In this document: positions 24,191-32,575 of the stretch, piece after piece
How the letters are laid out: every line of letters starts with the position of its first letter
Numbering within the stretch: position 1 is the stretch's first letter
Assembly: GCA_022843175.1 (NCBI GenBank)
Contig: JALHOE010000037.1
Location: 1-52,146 of the forward strand
Direction: 5' to 3'
DNA length: 52,146 nucleotides
Source of the DNA: Deltaproteobacteria bacterium
GTDB lineage: Bacteria > Myxococcota_A > Polyangia > Polyangiales > JADJMO01
The notes under the pieces: generated by a model
Database searches by the model: none
What the model saw: only the letters and a program-made list of their open reading frames with translations
What the model was told of the DNA's origin: nothing
Program-made: the position numbers and the translations under genes

Positions 24191-27100
24191 GTGCCCGCCG
24201 CGAGAAGAATGCCCAACCAACAATACACCGACCATCGAAGCACTACCGCCGCTCCGTACCGCAACAACGCCTTTCCGATCTATGTCGTGCAAGCGCTCCC
24301 CCGCGATCCGAAGCTCGCCGACATCGATGGTGCGTCCGTCGAGGATCGCGAACGACGGGTCCGGTCCTGTGGCCGGGACGATCCCGACCATCCGTGTCCG
24401 GGAACCGGGCCACGTGCTGCATCGGGCGTTCCGCTCAAACGACGCCAAGCGCTGCATGCAATCAATCGGCACTTCATCCACGCCAACGCTTCGGTGTGTC
24501 GCTTCGCGACGCACACGCGCGCTCACTACGCTTCCGATCTCGTGTTCGATGTCGATGCTCATGCGCCGTATCCAACGACGGTGATGGACGTTGACGGCGC
24601 GGCCGTCTCGATTCCCGAGCCGATATCTTGGGAGTGGTACCGGCCGTTCATCGAGGCGGCCGTCTGGGTGGGTCGTCGGATCTTCGACTACCTCGTCGGC
24701 CCGTTGAGCGTCGACCCCCGCCTCATCACTACGAGCGTGACCCGTCAGGGATGCCGCGTCACCGTCGACTGGCGTGCGTTCGGTCCGCGTCGTCTTTGGG
24801 AGATCCTCGCGGTGCTCCGTTGGATCGAGGCACACGTGTTTGGTCCCCAAGAGCTGGCCGTCTTAGGTACCAAGATCGGGGCGGCGCTCAAGATCGACGG
24901 CGGCATCTTCGAGAAGTCGGACCTGCCGTTCGCAACTTCGGATGGCGACAACGCGTTCCGTGGGCCGTGGCTGCGCCCGTTGGGCGCTCTCCATCACAAG
25001 AGCGGCAACGTCGTCGGTTGGTCACGGGTGACCCCGGTACCGCATGACCGCTTCCGAGCCGAGGACACCGCGTGGCTCACGCGGGTAAGCCGTTCTGCGC
25101 GTCCAGACGTCTCGTCGTTTCCCGAGCCGTCACTGTTCATCGGTGAGGTGTTGGCGCATTGGCCGGAGGCGCGACATCCGCTCGGTGACGCAATCATCGA
25201 GGGCGTAGTCGTCCCTGCGGAGAAGCTCGTCGACCTGTTCGAGCGCGACCTCGTGAGCGAGATCGACGCCAAGCATCGCGCCTCCGTTCATCGTGCCCGC
25301 CAGCGTGCTCTCGGTACCCGTCAACGTACCTCGCGCACCGAATCCGCGCCGATCACCCAAGAGCACATCGACGCGATCGCGGCGGCCCTGGGTGCCGAGC
25401 GTGGTGGGCGAGAAAACTACCGAGTGATCTGCCCGAGGTGCCACAAGAAGGACGCGACCATCTACGGCTCGGGCTGGTACCAGTGCTTCCGGTGTAACCC
25501 CGAAGCCATCCGGGTCGAGCAACTCGCCGCCGATCAGGGACTCCTCCACCTTCTTCCAACTCGGCCGCACTCGACGAAGCCGTACGATCGCATCGCAGTC
25601 GAGCGCATGCCAACGAACGAAGTCGCCAACTGGCCCGAGCACTACGTCGTCGAACGCCCGACTTACCAGACCATCGACGACGCTCGCACCGGATGCCGCG
25701 AGTTCCTCGACCGACACCTCGACGCGGGGATGGAGGTCATCGTCCTTGCAGGCGGCACCGGCACCAGCAAGACGACGACGATCGCCAACACCGTCACCGA
25801 ACGCGAACTGGTGGCCCGCATCCACGTTGCCCGCGACGACGCGCACCAGCACTACGTCGAGACGATTCCAGGCGCACGGTCCATCTTCGGCATGCGGGCC
25901 GGGGTCAACTGCACCAACGACGCCCTGGCTGAGGTTCGCGGGCGCAAAGAATCCGTCGGCGAGACGCTGTGCTCGGTCTGCCCGGACAGGCAGACGTGTG
26001 AGTACCAACAGCAGTGGCGAGACATCGAGCGCCGGACTCTGGTCATGCATCACGCGTATGCGCCGCTGAGCGGTCTCAAGCTGCTCGACGTGGGGGCTGA
26101 CCTGATCGTCATCGACGAGGATCCGTTCGACACGATCGTCGACGGGACGGATGTCGGGCTGCCCGAGCTTGCCCTCATGCGGTGCCGTCGCGATCTTGAC
26201 TTCGGTCAGCGGCGTCCCGAGGCAGGATCCGGCGTCGACGTGAGTCTCGCAGATGAGCCGACGACGACTTGGACGGCTCCGACACCGGCCCTCGAAGCGG
26301 TCATCTCTGCGCTCGGCCGCAAACTCGCAGCGGATGCCGTCGTCGACTCCGGGCTCCTGCGTGGTCCGAAGACGGGAAGGCCGCTGGACTCAGCCCGCGC
26401 TGGCAGCCTCAACGATCTCGACCTCACCCGACACCTTTTCGCCGATGCCGAGCTGCGGCGTGCCGTGGTGGCGATCACGGAAGACGATCTCGAAGCCTAC
26501 GAAGCAGCTCGTCGTGAACTGCTGCACGCACATCAGCTCGCAGCTCCGACGCACCGCAGATTGCCGATCCTCAGCGAGACTGCCGAATCACGCACAATTA
26601 CGGTTTCGCTCAGCAACGACTCCAACGGGCCGCTGGCACCCTGGGTAGAGGACGTGTGGTGTGCGTACCGAGCAGAGAGTCGGCCAAACCTGAACGTGAG
26701 TGTGCGTCCCCCCGAACGCCGTCGCCCACTCAACATCCTCGACGAACTCGTCGATGGTCTCCGCGAACTGCTCGCGACGTATGAGCTTGGCCGCAACCGC
26801 ACGAGTCCAATCCAGATGGTCCGGGACGATCGAGGGCGGTGGTCCTTGCTGATCACGAAACGTCGTCCGATTCCGCGTGCTCAGGTGCCGATCGTGGTGT
26901 CGTCGGCAACCATCCGACCCGAGGCGCTCCGCCTCATGTTCGGTGAGCACCGGCGAGTGGCAGTCTGGGCCCCCACGTTGCCCAAGACCGAGCGTCGCAT
27001 CGTCATCGCCGACGGTAACTACGGCGTGTCCGGCCTCACGATCCGCGAGGGCCACGAAACGGCGATGGAGCGCCTCTACGAGACCATCATGGCACTCGTC

Positions 27101-28039
27101 GCCGCCGAGTACCTCAGGACCGGGCTCCCGGTCGGCATTCTTGGGCCGTCGCGCGTGATCAACGAGATCAACGAGCGAGTGCTCGGCGCGAGAACGATGA
27201 CGAAGGAACGGCTCTCGATGCCGTTCTCGACCGATCGTGCGGAGCGGTTCCGGCGGCTCCACGAGTTGACCCGCCCGCACCACTACCTGGCTGGCTACGC
27301 GGGCGGCGTGATGGGGAGCAACGACTTCTGCGACGTGCTCACGGATGGGCGCCGCCGCTTCATTCGCTCTCTGATCGTCGTGCAGCCCATCCCGCCGCTC
27401 AACGCGATCTCGCGTCAGCTTCACGGGCTGTATGCGGGTCAGACGCGCGGGGTGCTGGTCGACGACCTCGCGATGGTCGAGGAGGACGTGCTCGTCGACT
27501 GGACGATCACCCCGAGGACTGTCGCATTCGAGGGCACCGAGCGCGACGGCTTCGTGACCGTCGCGCAGAATGTGCCCGGTTTCGTCGATCCCCTCGCCAA
27601 CGAGCTGCTGCACCGCAGTTACGAGGCCGTCATCCTCCAGCTCGTCGGCCGCATGCGGGGCAACATCCCCGATCCCATCGACCCGAGCATCGAACCTCGG
27701 GTCCATCTGTTCGGTGCTGTCGCAATCCCCGGCTGGCCCGTCGATGAGGTGATCGACCTCGACGACCTTCGCGAACGCGTCGGTCTGGCGCGATCAGCCA
27801 AGCGCCCCGTTGGTCGTCCGCCGAACGGAACCCTCGTCGACCAACTTCGCGGTCGGTGGAAGAGGGCCGGTGTACGAAAGGCGGTCACGTGGCTCTACGG
27901 GGTCGCGATCCGTGAGCACCGCGATCCGCTCCTCTGGTGCGGGTCTCAAATCGAGGCCGCCGGACTTCCGTATTGGGGGAGCGCTCGAACCGTAGTGCTG
28001 GAGCTCTACCGGACGAGGGGCGGCCATGAACGGGGTTGA
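24191..28039 (+). CDS. Primase-like / Fe-S-type SF2 helicase fusion (replication protein candidate)
   Basis: The frame encodes 1282 residues. Region 1 (about 100-330): YASDLVFDVDAHAP carries an h-h-Asp-x-Asp motif (Asp120, Asp122) like archaeo-eukaryotic-type primases, followed by a strand at TTSVTRQGCRVTVD where the usual His is not clear. Region 2: zinc ribbon Cys414, 417, 432, 435. Region 3: Walker A LAGGTGTSKTT (519-529), four cysteines at 574, 594, 597, 603 placed as in XPD/DinG Fe-S domains, Walker B IVIDEDP (639-645), motif III VVSSAT (902-907) and motif VI QLVGRMRG (1150-1157). A replication initiator or primer-making helicase is inferred. The first 90 residues are uncertain because another frame is also open there. 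Confidence 0.85.
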   Translation: MPAARRMPNQQYTDHRSTTAAPYRNNAFPIYVVQALPRDPKLADIDGASVEDRERRVRSCGRDDPDHPCPGTGPRAASGVPLKRRQALHAINRHFIHANASVCRFATHTRAHYASDLVFDVDAHAPYPTTVMDVDGAAVSIPEPISWEWYRPFIEAAVWVGRRIFDYLVGPLSVDPRLITTSVTRQGCRVTVDWRAFGPRRLWEILAVLRWIEAHVFGPQELAVLGTKIGAALKIDGGIFEKSDLPFATSDGDNAFRGPWLRPLGALHHKSGNVVGWSRVTPVPHDRFRAEDTAWLTRVSRSARPDVSSFPEPSLFIGEVLAHWPEARHPLGDAIIEGVVVPAEKLVDLFERDLVSEIDAKHRASVHRARQRALGTRQRTSRTESAPITQEHIDAIAAALGAERGGRENYRVICPRCHKKDATIYGSGWYQCFRCNPEAIRVEQLAADQGLLHLLPTRPHSTKPYDRIAVERMPTNEVANWPEHYVVERPTYQTIDDARTGCREFLDRHLDAGMEVIVLAGGTGTSKTTTIANTVTERELVARIHVARDDAHQHYVETIPGARSIFGMRAGVNCTNDALAEVRGRKESVGETLCSVCPDRQTCEYQQQWRDIERRTLVMHHAYAPLSGLKLLDVGADLIVIDEDPFDTIVDGTDVGLPELALMRCRRDLDFGQRRPEAGSGVDVSLADEPTTTWTAPTPALEAVISALGRKLAADAVVDSGLLRGPKTGRPLDSARAGSLNDLDLTRHLFADAELRRAVVAITEDDLEAYEAARRELLHAHQLAAPTHRRLPILSETAESRTITVSLSNDSNGPLAPWVEDVWCAYRAESRPNLNVSVRPPERRRPLNILDELVDGLRELLATYELGRNRTSPIQMVRDDRGRWSLLITKRRPIPRAQVPIVVSSATIRPEALRLMFGEHRRVAVWAPTLPKTERRIVIADGNYGVSGLTIREGHETAMERLYETIMALVAAEYLRTGLPVGILGPSRVINEINERVLGARTMTKERLSMPFSTDRAERFRRLHELTRPHHYLAGYAGGVMGSNDFCDVLTDGRRRFIRSLIVVQPIPPLNAISRQLHGLYAGQTRGVLVDDLAMVEEDVLVDWTITPRTVAFEGTERDGFVTVAQNVPGFVDPLANELLHRSYEAVILQLVGRMRGNIPDPIDPSIEPRVHLFGAVAIPGWPVDEVIDLDDLRERVGLARSAKRPVGRPPNGTLVDQLRGRWKRAGVRKAVTWLYGVAIREHRDPLLWCGSQIEAAGLPYWGSARTVVLELYRTRGGHERG

Positions 28040-28084
28040 AATCAACCCGAGCTGGTTGATGGATCTCGATCTCGCGGGTAGAGG
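28033..28084 (+). promoter_or_regulatory. Palindrome plus promoter module, shared family
   Basis: A perfect 16-bp palindrome GGGTTGAAATCAACCC (28033-28048) overlaps the stop codon of the primase-helicase gene. Seven bp later comes TTGATG (28056-28061) in GGTTGATGGATC, a 17-bp spacer and TAGAGG (28079-28084). The next gene starts at 28140. A 15-codon upstream reading frame (28096-28143) overlaps that start as ATGA and might couple translation. Confidence 0.6.
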
Positions 28085-28139
28085 GGTTGCGAGCGATGAT
28101 CCGCCGAGGTGGCGGCCGTGTTCGCGCGGGAGCGGGAGC

Positions 28140-28574
28140 ATGATGATCGTCGACCAAGTGACCAACACCTCCGCCATCGAGGCGCCCCTTCTCGATGACG
28201 CCCATCGGCTGCTCGTGCGGCACGGTGCAGGGTGGGCTCAGGACGCATACGGTGATGTCTGCGCCGATGCGGACCGTATCTTCGGGATTGCCCCCGGAGA
28301 TCCCGCCGCAGCGGACCTTCGTTCGATGCGCTTCGTGGCTGACGCCGATGAAGGCGGCCGATCGACAGCGTTCCACGCGGACTTCGCAAGCGGCCTCATT
28401 CAGCGCGTACTGGGCAGGTGCCGTCGGAGTGGGGACGACGCCCTCGAAGCGGTGCTCTTCGAGGCCGCGTTTCCCGTCGTCATGGCCCGTGGACTCGCGG
28501 GGTTCGCATTCGACGCCACTGCGATGGCTTCGGCGATCGCGGGCGCGTGGCTTGGCGTCACTTGCGGCGTTTAG
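28140..28574 (+). CDS. Hypothetical protein, 144 residues
   Basis: Start at the double ATG (28140) is supported by GGGAGCGGGAGC just upstream. The product is acidic and Ala-rich, with a helical C-terminal part (ALEAVLFEAAFPVVMARGLA) that is hydrophobic. No family was recognised. It lies downstream of the palindrome/promoter module and overlaps tail-to-tail (17 bp) with the XRE regulator. Confidence 0.65.
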   Translation: MMIVDQVTNTSAIEAPLLDDAHRLLVRHGAGWAQDAYGDVCADADRIFGIAPGDPAAADLRSMRFVADADEGGRSTAFHADFASGLIQRVLGRCRRSGDDALEAVLFEAAFPVVMARGLAGFAFDATAMASAIAGAWLGVTCGV

Positions 28575-28863
28575 GGGGACGCCCACGCGGTCGGCGCGTG
28601 GCAATCTCGACGGGTCGAAAAAACTCGATTGGATCGCAGCCGAGCGCTCGCGCGATCTTCGCGAGCGTCTTGACCGTGACGTTCTGCGTGCCCAACTCGA
28701 CGCGCCGCAAATTGCGGATCTCCATCGGGATCTTCTCCGAGAGATCCTCTTGGGTCATCCCGCATCCTTCGCGCACCTCACAGACCCGCCTTCCAACCCC
28801 TAAGAGCGTCGGGTCGCCCGCCCGCCTCTTCGTCGCCTTCCGCTTGGTCCTGCGTGTCGCCAC
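28558..28863 (-). CDS. XRE-family (Cro/CI-like) HTH regulator
   Basis: The 101-residue product has a helix-turn-helix of the lambda Cro/CI type: GRRVCEVREGCGMTQEDLSE, then the recognition helix region and NVTVKTLAKIARALGC, ending DPIEFFRP. N- and C-termini are Lys/Arg-rich (AT-hook-like GRPPKRRK). The start codon is GTG at 28863; other starts are possible. It is the only CI-type repressor in the element, so it is a candidate controller of the shared promoter modules (inference). Confidence 0.85.
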   Translation of the reverse strand: MATRRTKRKATKRRAGDPTLLGVGRRVCEVREGCGMTQEDLSEKIPMEIRNLRRVELGTQNVTVKTLAKIARALGCDPIEFFRPVEIATRRPRGRPPKRRK

Positions 28864-28934
28864 GCACCCACGAAGCGCCGGGTTGATGTGCTACTAAAAG
28901 GGTCACACGATACCCGTATCCGGAGGACGCGACG

Positions 28935-29123
28935 ATGACGACAAACGGGAAGATGAGGGCTGGGGCCGCGTTGACGGCGCTCGGTGCGGTCTGGATGGTG
29001 TGGGCCTTTAATGGCGACGGCGAGACGTTCGGGAAGCGGATTGTGACGGGCTTCGTGATGACGCTGGCGGGGCTCACGACCGTCATCGTGGCGGCGGTGA
29101 TGCACCGGAAGGACGCCGAGTAG
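28935..29123 (+). CDS. Small two-pass membrane protein
   Basis: The 62-residue product contains two hydrophobic segments, AALTALGAVWMVWAFNG and VTGFVMTLAGLTTVIVAAVM. GGAGGACG lies 5-6 nt upstream of the ATG. A GGTTGATG sequence at 28881-28888 resembles the shared -35 element, but no good -10 follows. Function is unknown. A second tiny membrane-type gene follows 26 bp later. Confidence 0.65.
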   Translation: MTTNGKMRAGAALTALGAVWMVWAFNGDGETFGKRIVTGFVMTLAGLTTVIVAAVMHRKDAE

Positions 29124-29149
29124 GGGCGGCACGTTCGCTGCTGATCGTC

Positions 29150-29320
29150 ATGCCCTTCGGATTCGAGCCCATCGATCCCAAAGTCGTTTCGTCGGCCGCG
29201 CTGACGATGCGGCAGCAGTTCTGGCTGCTGGTCGCCGTCATGGCTTCGCAGGGATTGGCCGTCACGTTCTTCTCGTGGTGGCGGCAGCGGTCTGAAACGA
29301 CCACCGATGGCCGGAACTGA
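29150..29320 (+). CDS. Tiny membrane protein, 56 residues
   Basis: This frame (ATG at 29150, TGA at 29318) encodes a protein with one hydrophobic segment (FWLLVAVMASQGLAVTFFSW) between a short acidic start and a charged tail. It fits the gap between the 28935 gene and palindrome copy 4, in the same orientation. No strong ribosome binding site is seen. Codon use is GC3-rich as in neighbours, which supports it. Confidence 0.5.
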   Translation: MPFGFEPIDPKVVSSAALTMRQQFWLLVAVMASQGLAVTFFSWWRQRSETTTDGRN

Positions 29321-29344
29321 CCAGCGCCACTGCTCATCTGGCTA

Positions 29345-29361
29345 TCACCCCGGCGGGGTGA
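29345..29361. promoter_or_regulatory. Palindrome TCACCCC-N3-GGGGTGA, copy 4
   Basis: A perfect inverted repeat with spacer GGC, 24 bp after the tiny membrane gene and 101 bp upstream of the GYF/OB-fold gene. This spacing is similar to that of copies 2 and 3 to their downstream genes. Confidence 0.55.
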
Positions 29362-29462
29362 TGAACGCACGTCACGGGGAGGAATGCGACGAGCTGTGTC
29401 GCACCGCACGAGAGCCGCTGCTGTGGCGTATGCTCATGGTCGAACGAGGGAGGAACGAAAAA

Positions 29463-30866
29463 ATGTGGATGGTGTTCTTGAACGGCGGGTGGCAACCGGC
29501 CGACAACGACGCGGTTGTGATCTCATGGATCCAGCAGGGGGCGATCGGCGCGCAGACGCAGATCCGGCATTCCTCCTGGCCGCAGCCCACTGCGCTCGGG
29601 ATGGTGCCGAACTTCCAACCGTACCTTGGCGCCCCCGCGATGCAGCACTCGGCGTCGTTCCCCGGCTACCAGATGCCGCCGCAGTCGTTCCACGGACAGG
29701 CGCGGACGACGGCAGGACCGGCGAAGGCGTCGAACTCGACGGCCGTCAAGATCGTCGGTGCGCTATTCCTCGTCGGACTCGTGGGGGCGGGAACCTCCGG
29801 CCTCACGGTCAGCAGCGTCTTCGTTGGCGTCCTCGCGTTGCTGCTCTCCGTCGCGCTCGCGGGCGTGATGATCGCAGGGAAATTCGTTGAGGCCGCCCCG
29901 CCCGCCGTTCGTCAGGTCGGCCAGGGGATGGTGTCTTGGCCCTTCGCGTCGATCAGTTTGGTGGTCGGCCTAGGGTTGGGTGCTCTCGGCGGATTCGGAA
30001 ATCGCTCGTCGGCTGTCGCTGAATGTGATGGCGCCGTCGACGCCGTGACGAAGGCGCAGACGGACAACACCACGTTCACCACCGGCGATCCCATGTCGAA
30101 GATGAACGAGGTGAACGCGAAGGTCGAACACGGCCGCGCAGCGTGCGGGCGTGTTGGGGCCAGCGGCAAGCTCGCGACGCTTGAAGGCGCACACACGAAC
30201 CTCGCGAAGTCGGCGGCCACCGCCAACTGCCTCGCCATGTCGCAGGACGTGCTCAAGTCCATTGACGCCGCGAACGGCAATCAGGAGATCGACGCCGCCT
30301 ACAAGAGCCTTACGGACCTCAAGACGAAGTTGGAGGGCGGCATCGCGTCGTGCAACACGGCGGGCAAGGCCGACATCTCGAAGGCGCTCAAGGACACCCT
30401 TACCAAGCAGGTCGAGCCGCAGATCGCGAAGCTCAAGCCGATGTTCGAGATGGACGCCAAGAAGAAGGCCGAAGCAGCGGCGGCGCTGGCGTCCGCGAAG
30501 GCCGTCGCGGCTGCTTCTGCGAAGGCCGCCGCAACCGATGCGCAGTACGTGAAGGTGCCCGTTGCGACACTGCTCTCGGAGTACCGCGACAACGAGATCC
30601 GCGCGGATGGCCTCTACAAGGGCAAGCTCTTGCAGATCACCGGCCGCGTCGATGACACCAAGCGCGACGTGCTCAACACGATCTACGTGACGATCGGTAC
30701 CGGCGAGATGTTCGAGATCCCGCAGGTGCAGTGCTTCTTCGGCGACGAGTGGGCGAAGGCCGCTTCCACTCTGTCCAAGGGCATGACCGTCACCGTGCGT
30801 GGCCGCGTGGACGGGCTGTTCATGAACGTCATCGTCAAGGATTGCGAGTTCGTTCCTGTAAAATGA
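29463..30866 (+). CDS. Membrane protein with GYF_2-like N-terminus and OB-fold C-terminus
   Basis: Start at 29463 has GAGGGAGGAA 6-8 nt upstream; a longer frame from 29307 would read through the palindrome. Residues 1-55 resemble a GYF_2 domain (WMVFLNGGWQPADND, then ISWIQQGAIGAQT). Two or three membrane segments follow at about 95-175. A helical Ala/Lys-rich region spans about 180-360. The last 105 residues (LLSEYRDNEIRADGLYKGKL and LSKGMTVTVRGRVDGLF) look like the tRNA_anti-like OB fold found in many bacterial envelope proteins. It probably presents the OB fold on one side of the inner membrane. The ligand is unknown. Confidence 0.78.
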   Translation: MWMVFLNGGWQPADNDAVVISWIQQGAIGAQTQIRHSSWPQPTALGMVPNFQPYLGAPAMQHSASFPGYQMPPQSFHGQARTTAGPAKASNSTAVKIVGALFLVGLVGAGTSGLTVSSVFVGVLALLLSVALAGVMIAGKFVEAAPPAVRQVGQGMVSWPFASISLVVGLGLGALGGFGNRSSAVAECDGAVDAVTKAQTDNTTFTTGDPMSKMNEVNAKVEHGRAACGRVGASGKLATLEGAHTNLAKSAATANCLAMSQDVLKSIDAANGNQEIDAAYKSLTDLKTKLEGGIASCNTAGKADISKALKDTLTKQVEPQIAKLKPMFEMDAKKKAEAAAALASAKAVAAASAKAAATDAQYVKVPVATLLSEYRDNEIRADGLYKGKLLQITGRVDDTKRDVLNTIYVTIGTGEMFEIPQVQCFFGDEWAKAASTLSKGMTVTVRGRVDGLFMNVIVKDCEFVPVK

Positions 30867-30879
30867 GAAGGGGGATCCG

Positions 30880-31071
30880 ATGGCACAGCCGCAGGTGTTG
30901 AAGGACAGCAAGGGCAACAAGATCGGCGAGATCCGCGACTGGAATGGGAAGCTCGCGATCTACGACTCGAAGGGCAACCGTCTGGGCGACTACGACCCCA
31001 AGACGAACGTCACCAAAGACTTGAAAGGCAACAAGGTCGGACAGGGGAACCTGCTCACTTCGCTGCTCTGA
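30880..31071 (+). CDS. Small repeat protein with KGN turns
   Basis: The 63-residue product contains repeated turns: LKDSKGNKIGEIRD, YDSKGNRLGDYD and KDLKGNKVGQGN. These repeats suggest a small all-beta protein (4-stranded repeat type). AGAAGGGGG gives a strong ribosome binding site, and the gene follows the GYF/OB-fold gene by 13 bp, so they are co-transcribed. Confidence 0.7.
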   Translation: MAQPQVLKDSKGNKIGEIRDWNGKLAIYDSKGNRLGDYDPKTNVTKDLKGNKVGQGNLLTSLL

Positions 31072-31188
31072 GCACGGTGGGACGTTTTCGAGTTCGACGA
31101 GCAGTCTGGATGGGTGGGGACACCCACTCGATGGCGTGCGGTAGGTGCGGTTGGTACGCTCGCGTACCGGATCGCAGGAGGGCGCGGA

Positions 31189-32079
31189 ATGAAGCATGTG
31201 ACCATTGGATTGCTCGTGTCCGTCGCCTACATGGCGTGCGCTGCATGCAGCGCGTCGGAGAGCAACGACACGACGCCTGAGGCCATCGCGAGTGCATTCT
31301 GCGAGAAGGCGAATAGCTGTGTCCCCGTCGCCGTCGAGCTGATCTACGGCGACGTGGCTGCGTGCAAGTCGCGGCAAGCGCTCTCGCTTGGATCCTCGGT
31401 TGCGGCGGCAAACAACCCCGACGTTGGTGGTTGCGCCGCTGCCATCCGCGCCATGAGCTGCGACGAATATCGCAACACGACGGGACGCCCTGCTGCGTGT
31501 CGCTTCACCGGCACAGCCCCTAACGGCAAGGCGTGCGGCACCGACTACCAGTGCAGTAGTGGCTTCTGTTCGTTCACCGGCTCGTGCGGGGTTTGCGCCG
31601 ATCCGCCTAAGGCTGGTGACGCGTGCGCCGGTTACCGATGCGGACCGGGCCTCAAGTGCGTCATCGGGACGGGGGAGCGGTGCGTGCTTCCCGGCAAGGC
31701 TGGTGCGTCCTGCAAGACCGATAGTGAGTGCGAGGAAACGCTCTCCTGTGCTTCGGATGTCTGTGCAGCGCGGGTTGGTGCCGGGGCTGCGTGCGGATCT
31801 GGCAAGCCGGATTGCCAGTTGGGCTACTACTGCGGTTCAGCAGGCGTCTGCACCGTGCTCAAGTTCGCGGCTCTCGGCGAGACGTGCGGCCTCGTGGGAT
31901 CCGACTACCTGTTCTGCAAGGGCGGCTACTGCAAGAGCGGCGGCACCGGGGGTTCGGGCACGTGTGCCGCGTACACGGCCGACGGGCAGGCGTGCAGCGA
32001 CACCGCAGGGTCTTGCCAGGAGCCCGCGTCCTGCGTCGAGGGTGTGTGCAAGCTCCGCGACCCAGCGGCCTGCAAGTAG
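31189..32079 (+). CDS. Cys-rich lipoprotein, Dickkopf-like disulfide repeats
   Basis: Start at 31189 is preceded by GGAGGGCG and followed by a signal peptide with lipobox-like YMACAAC. The 296-residue product has an N-terminal helical domain (about 25-100) and then about six small Cys modules such as GKACGTDYQCSSGFCSFTGS and ASCKTDSECEETLSC. This layout is common in myxobacterial surface lipoproteins. Function is unknown. Confidence 0.82.
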   Translation: MKHVTIGLLVSVAYMACAACSASESNDTTPEAIASAFCEKANSCVPVAVELIYGDVAACKSRQALSLGSSVAAANNPDVGGCAAAIRAMSCDEYRNTTGRPAACRFTGTAPNGKACGTDYQCSSGFCSFTGSCGVCADPPKAGDACAGYRCGPGLKCVIGTGERCVLPGKAGASCKTDSECEETLSCASDVCAARVGAGAACGSGKPDCQLGYYCGSAGVCTVLKFAALGETCGLVGSDYLFCKGGYCKSGGTGGSGTCAAYTADGQACSDTAGSCQEPASCVEGVCKLRDPAACK

Positions 32080-32133
32080 CACCACGACCCCACGGCGTCC
32101 TGGCCCGCAAGGCCCCGTCTGCTAGGGTTCCGG

Positions 32134-32382
32134 ATGTCCGTTACCTTGGTGTATGAGCTGATCGACGTGCCGTCCGGCGAGTGCAAGACCGGCATCGCTT
32201 TCGAGGATCGGTTCGATGCTCGGCTTCGCGAACACGAAGTCGGACGGGTAAAGGCCGTGCGGCATTGGCGTGGTCCCGTTCAAGTGCGCATCGTCGCGCG
32301 GTTCCGCGACCGCCGCGCCGCGAGCCGACTCGCTCACTCGTTGGAGCGCGGCCAGCGTTGCCTGCCGACGCGTGGCCCCTGA
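32134..32382 (+). CDS. Degenerate GIY-YIG-like small protein
   Basis: The 82-residue product reads VTLVYELIDVPSGECKTGIA, followed by DRFDARLREHEVGRVKAVRH. The order (strand, turn, strand, Arg helix, His) matches GIY-YIG nucleases, but the diagnostic GIY and YIG tripeptides are replaced by VYE and KTG. It is probably inactive or a distant relative. A TAGGGT hexamer lies 5 nt before the ATG. Confidence 0.5.
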   Translation: MSVTLVYELIDVPSGECKTGIAFEDRFDARLREHEVGRVKAVRHWRGPVQVRIVARFRDRRAASRLAHSLERGQRCLPTRGP

Positions 32383-32575
32383 GGCGAGGAATGCGCTCGT
32401 TTGCGGTGACTGGGCGAAAATCACCACCGGGCAACAAAATTTGAGTTACGCGCAGTCCTCTGCGAGCGGGTCTATTGATGAGTTTTCGACCCCTACCGTG
32501 CCGCCAGCATGCGCCTACGAGATGGGTGCCGTGAGGCCGTCCCCACGACAGCCGATTCAATAATCGAGCGGTTTT

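Noticed and set aside
24072-24594. Alternative open frames at the start of the primase-helicase gene, including one reading DGSGPVAGTIPTIRVREPGH
   Set aside because: No ribosome binding site or conserved domain was seen, and the long frame gives the FDVD motif. The first 90 residues of the long protein remain uncertain; a frameshift there cannot be excluded.
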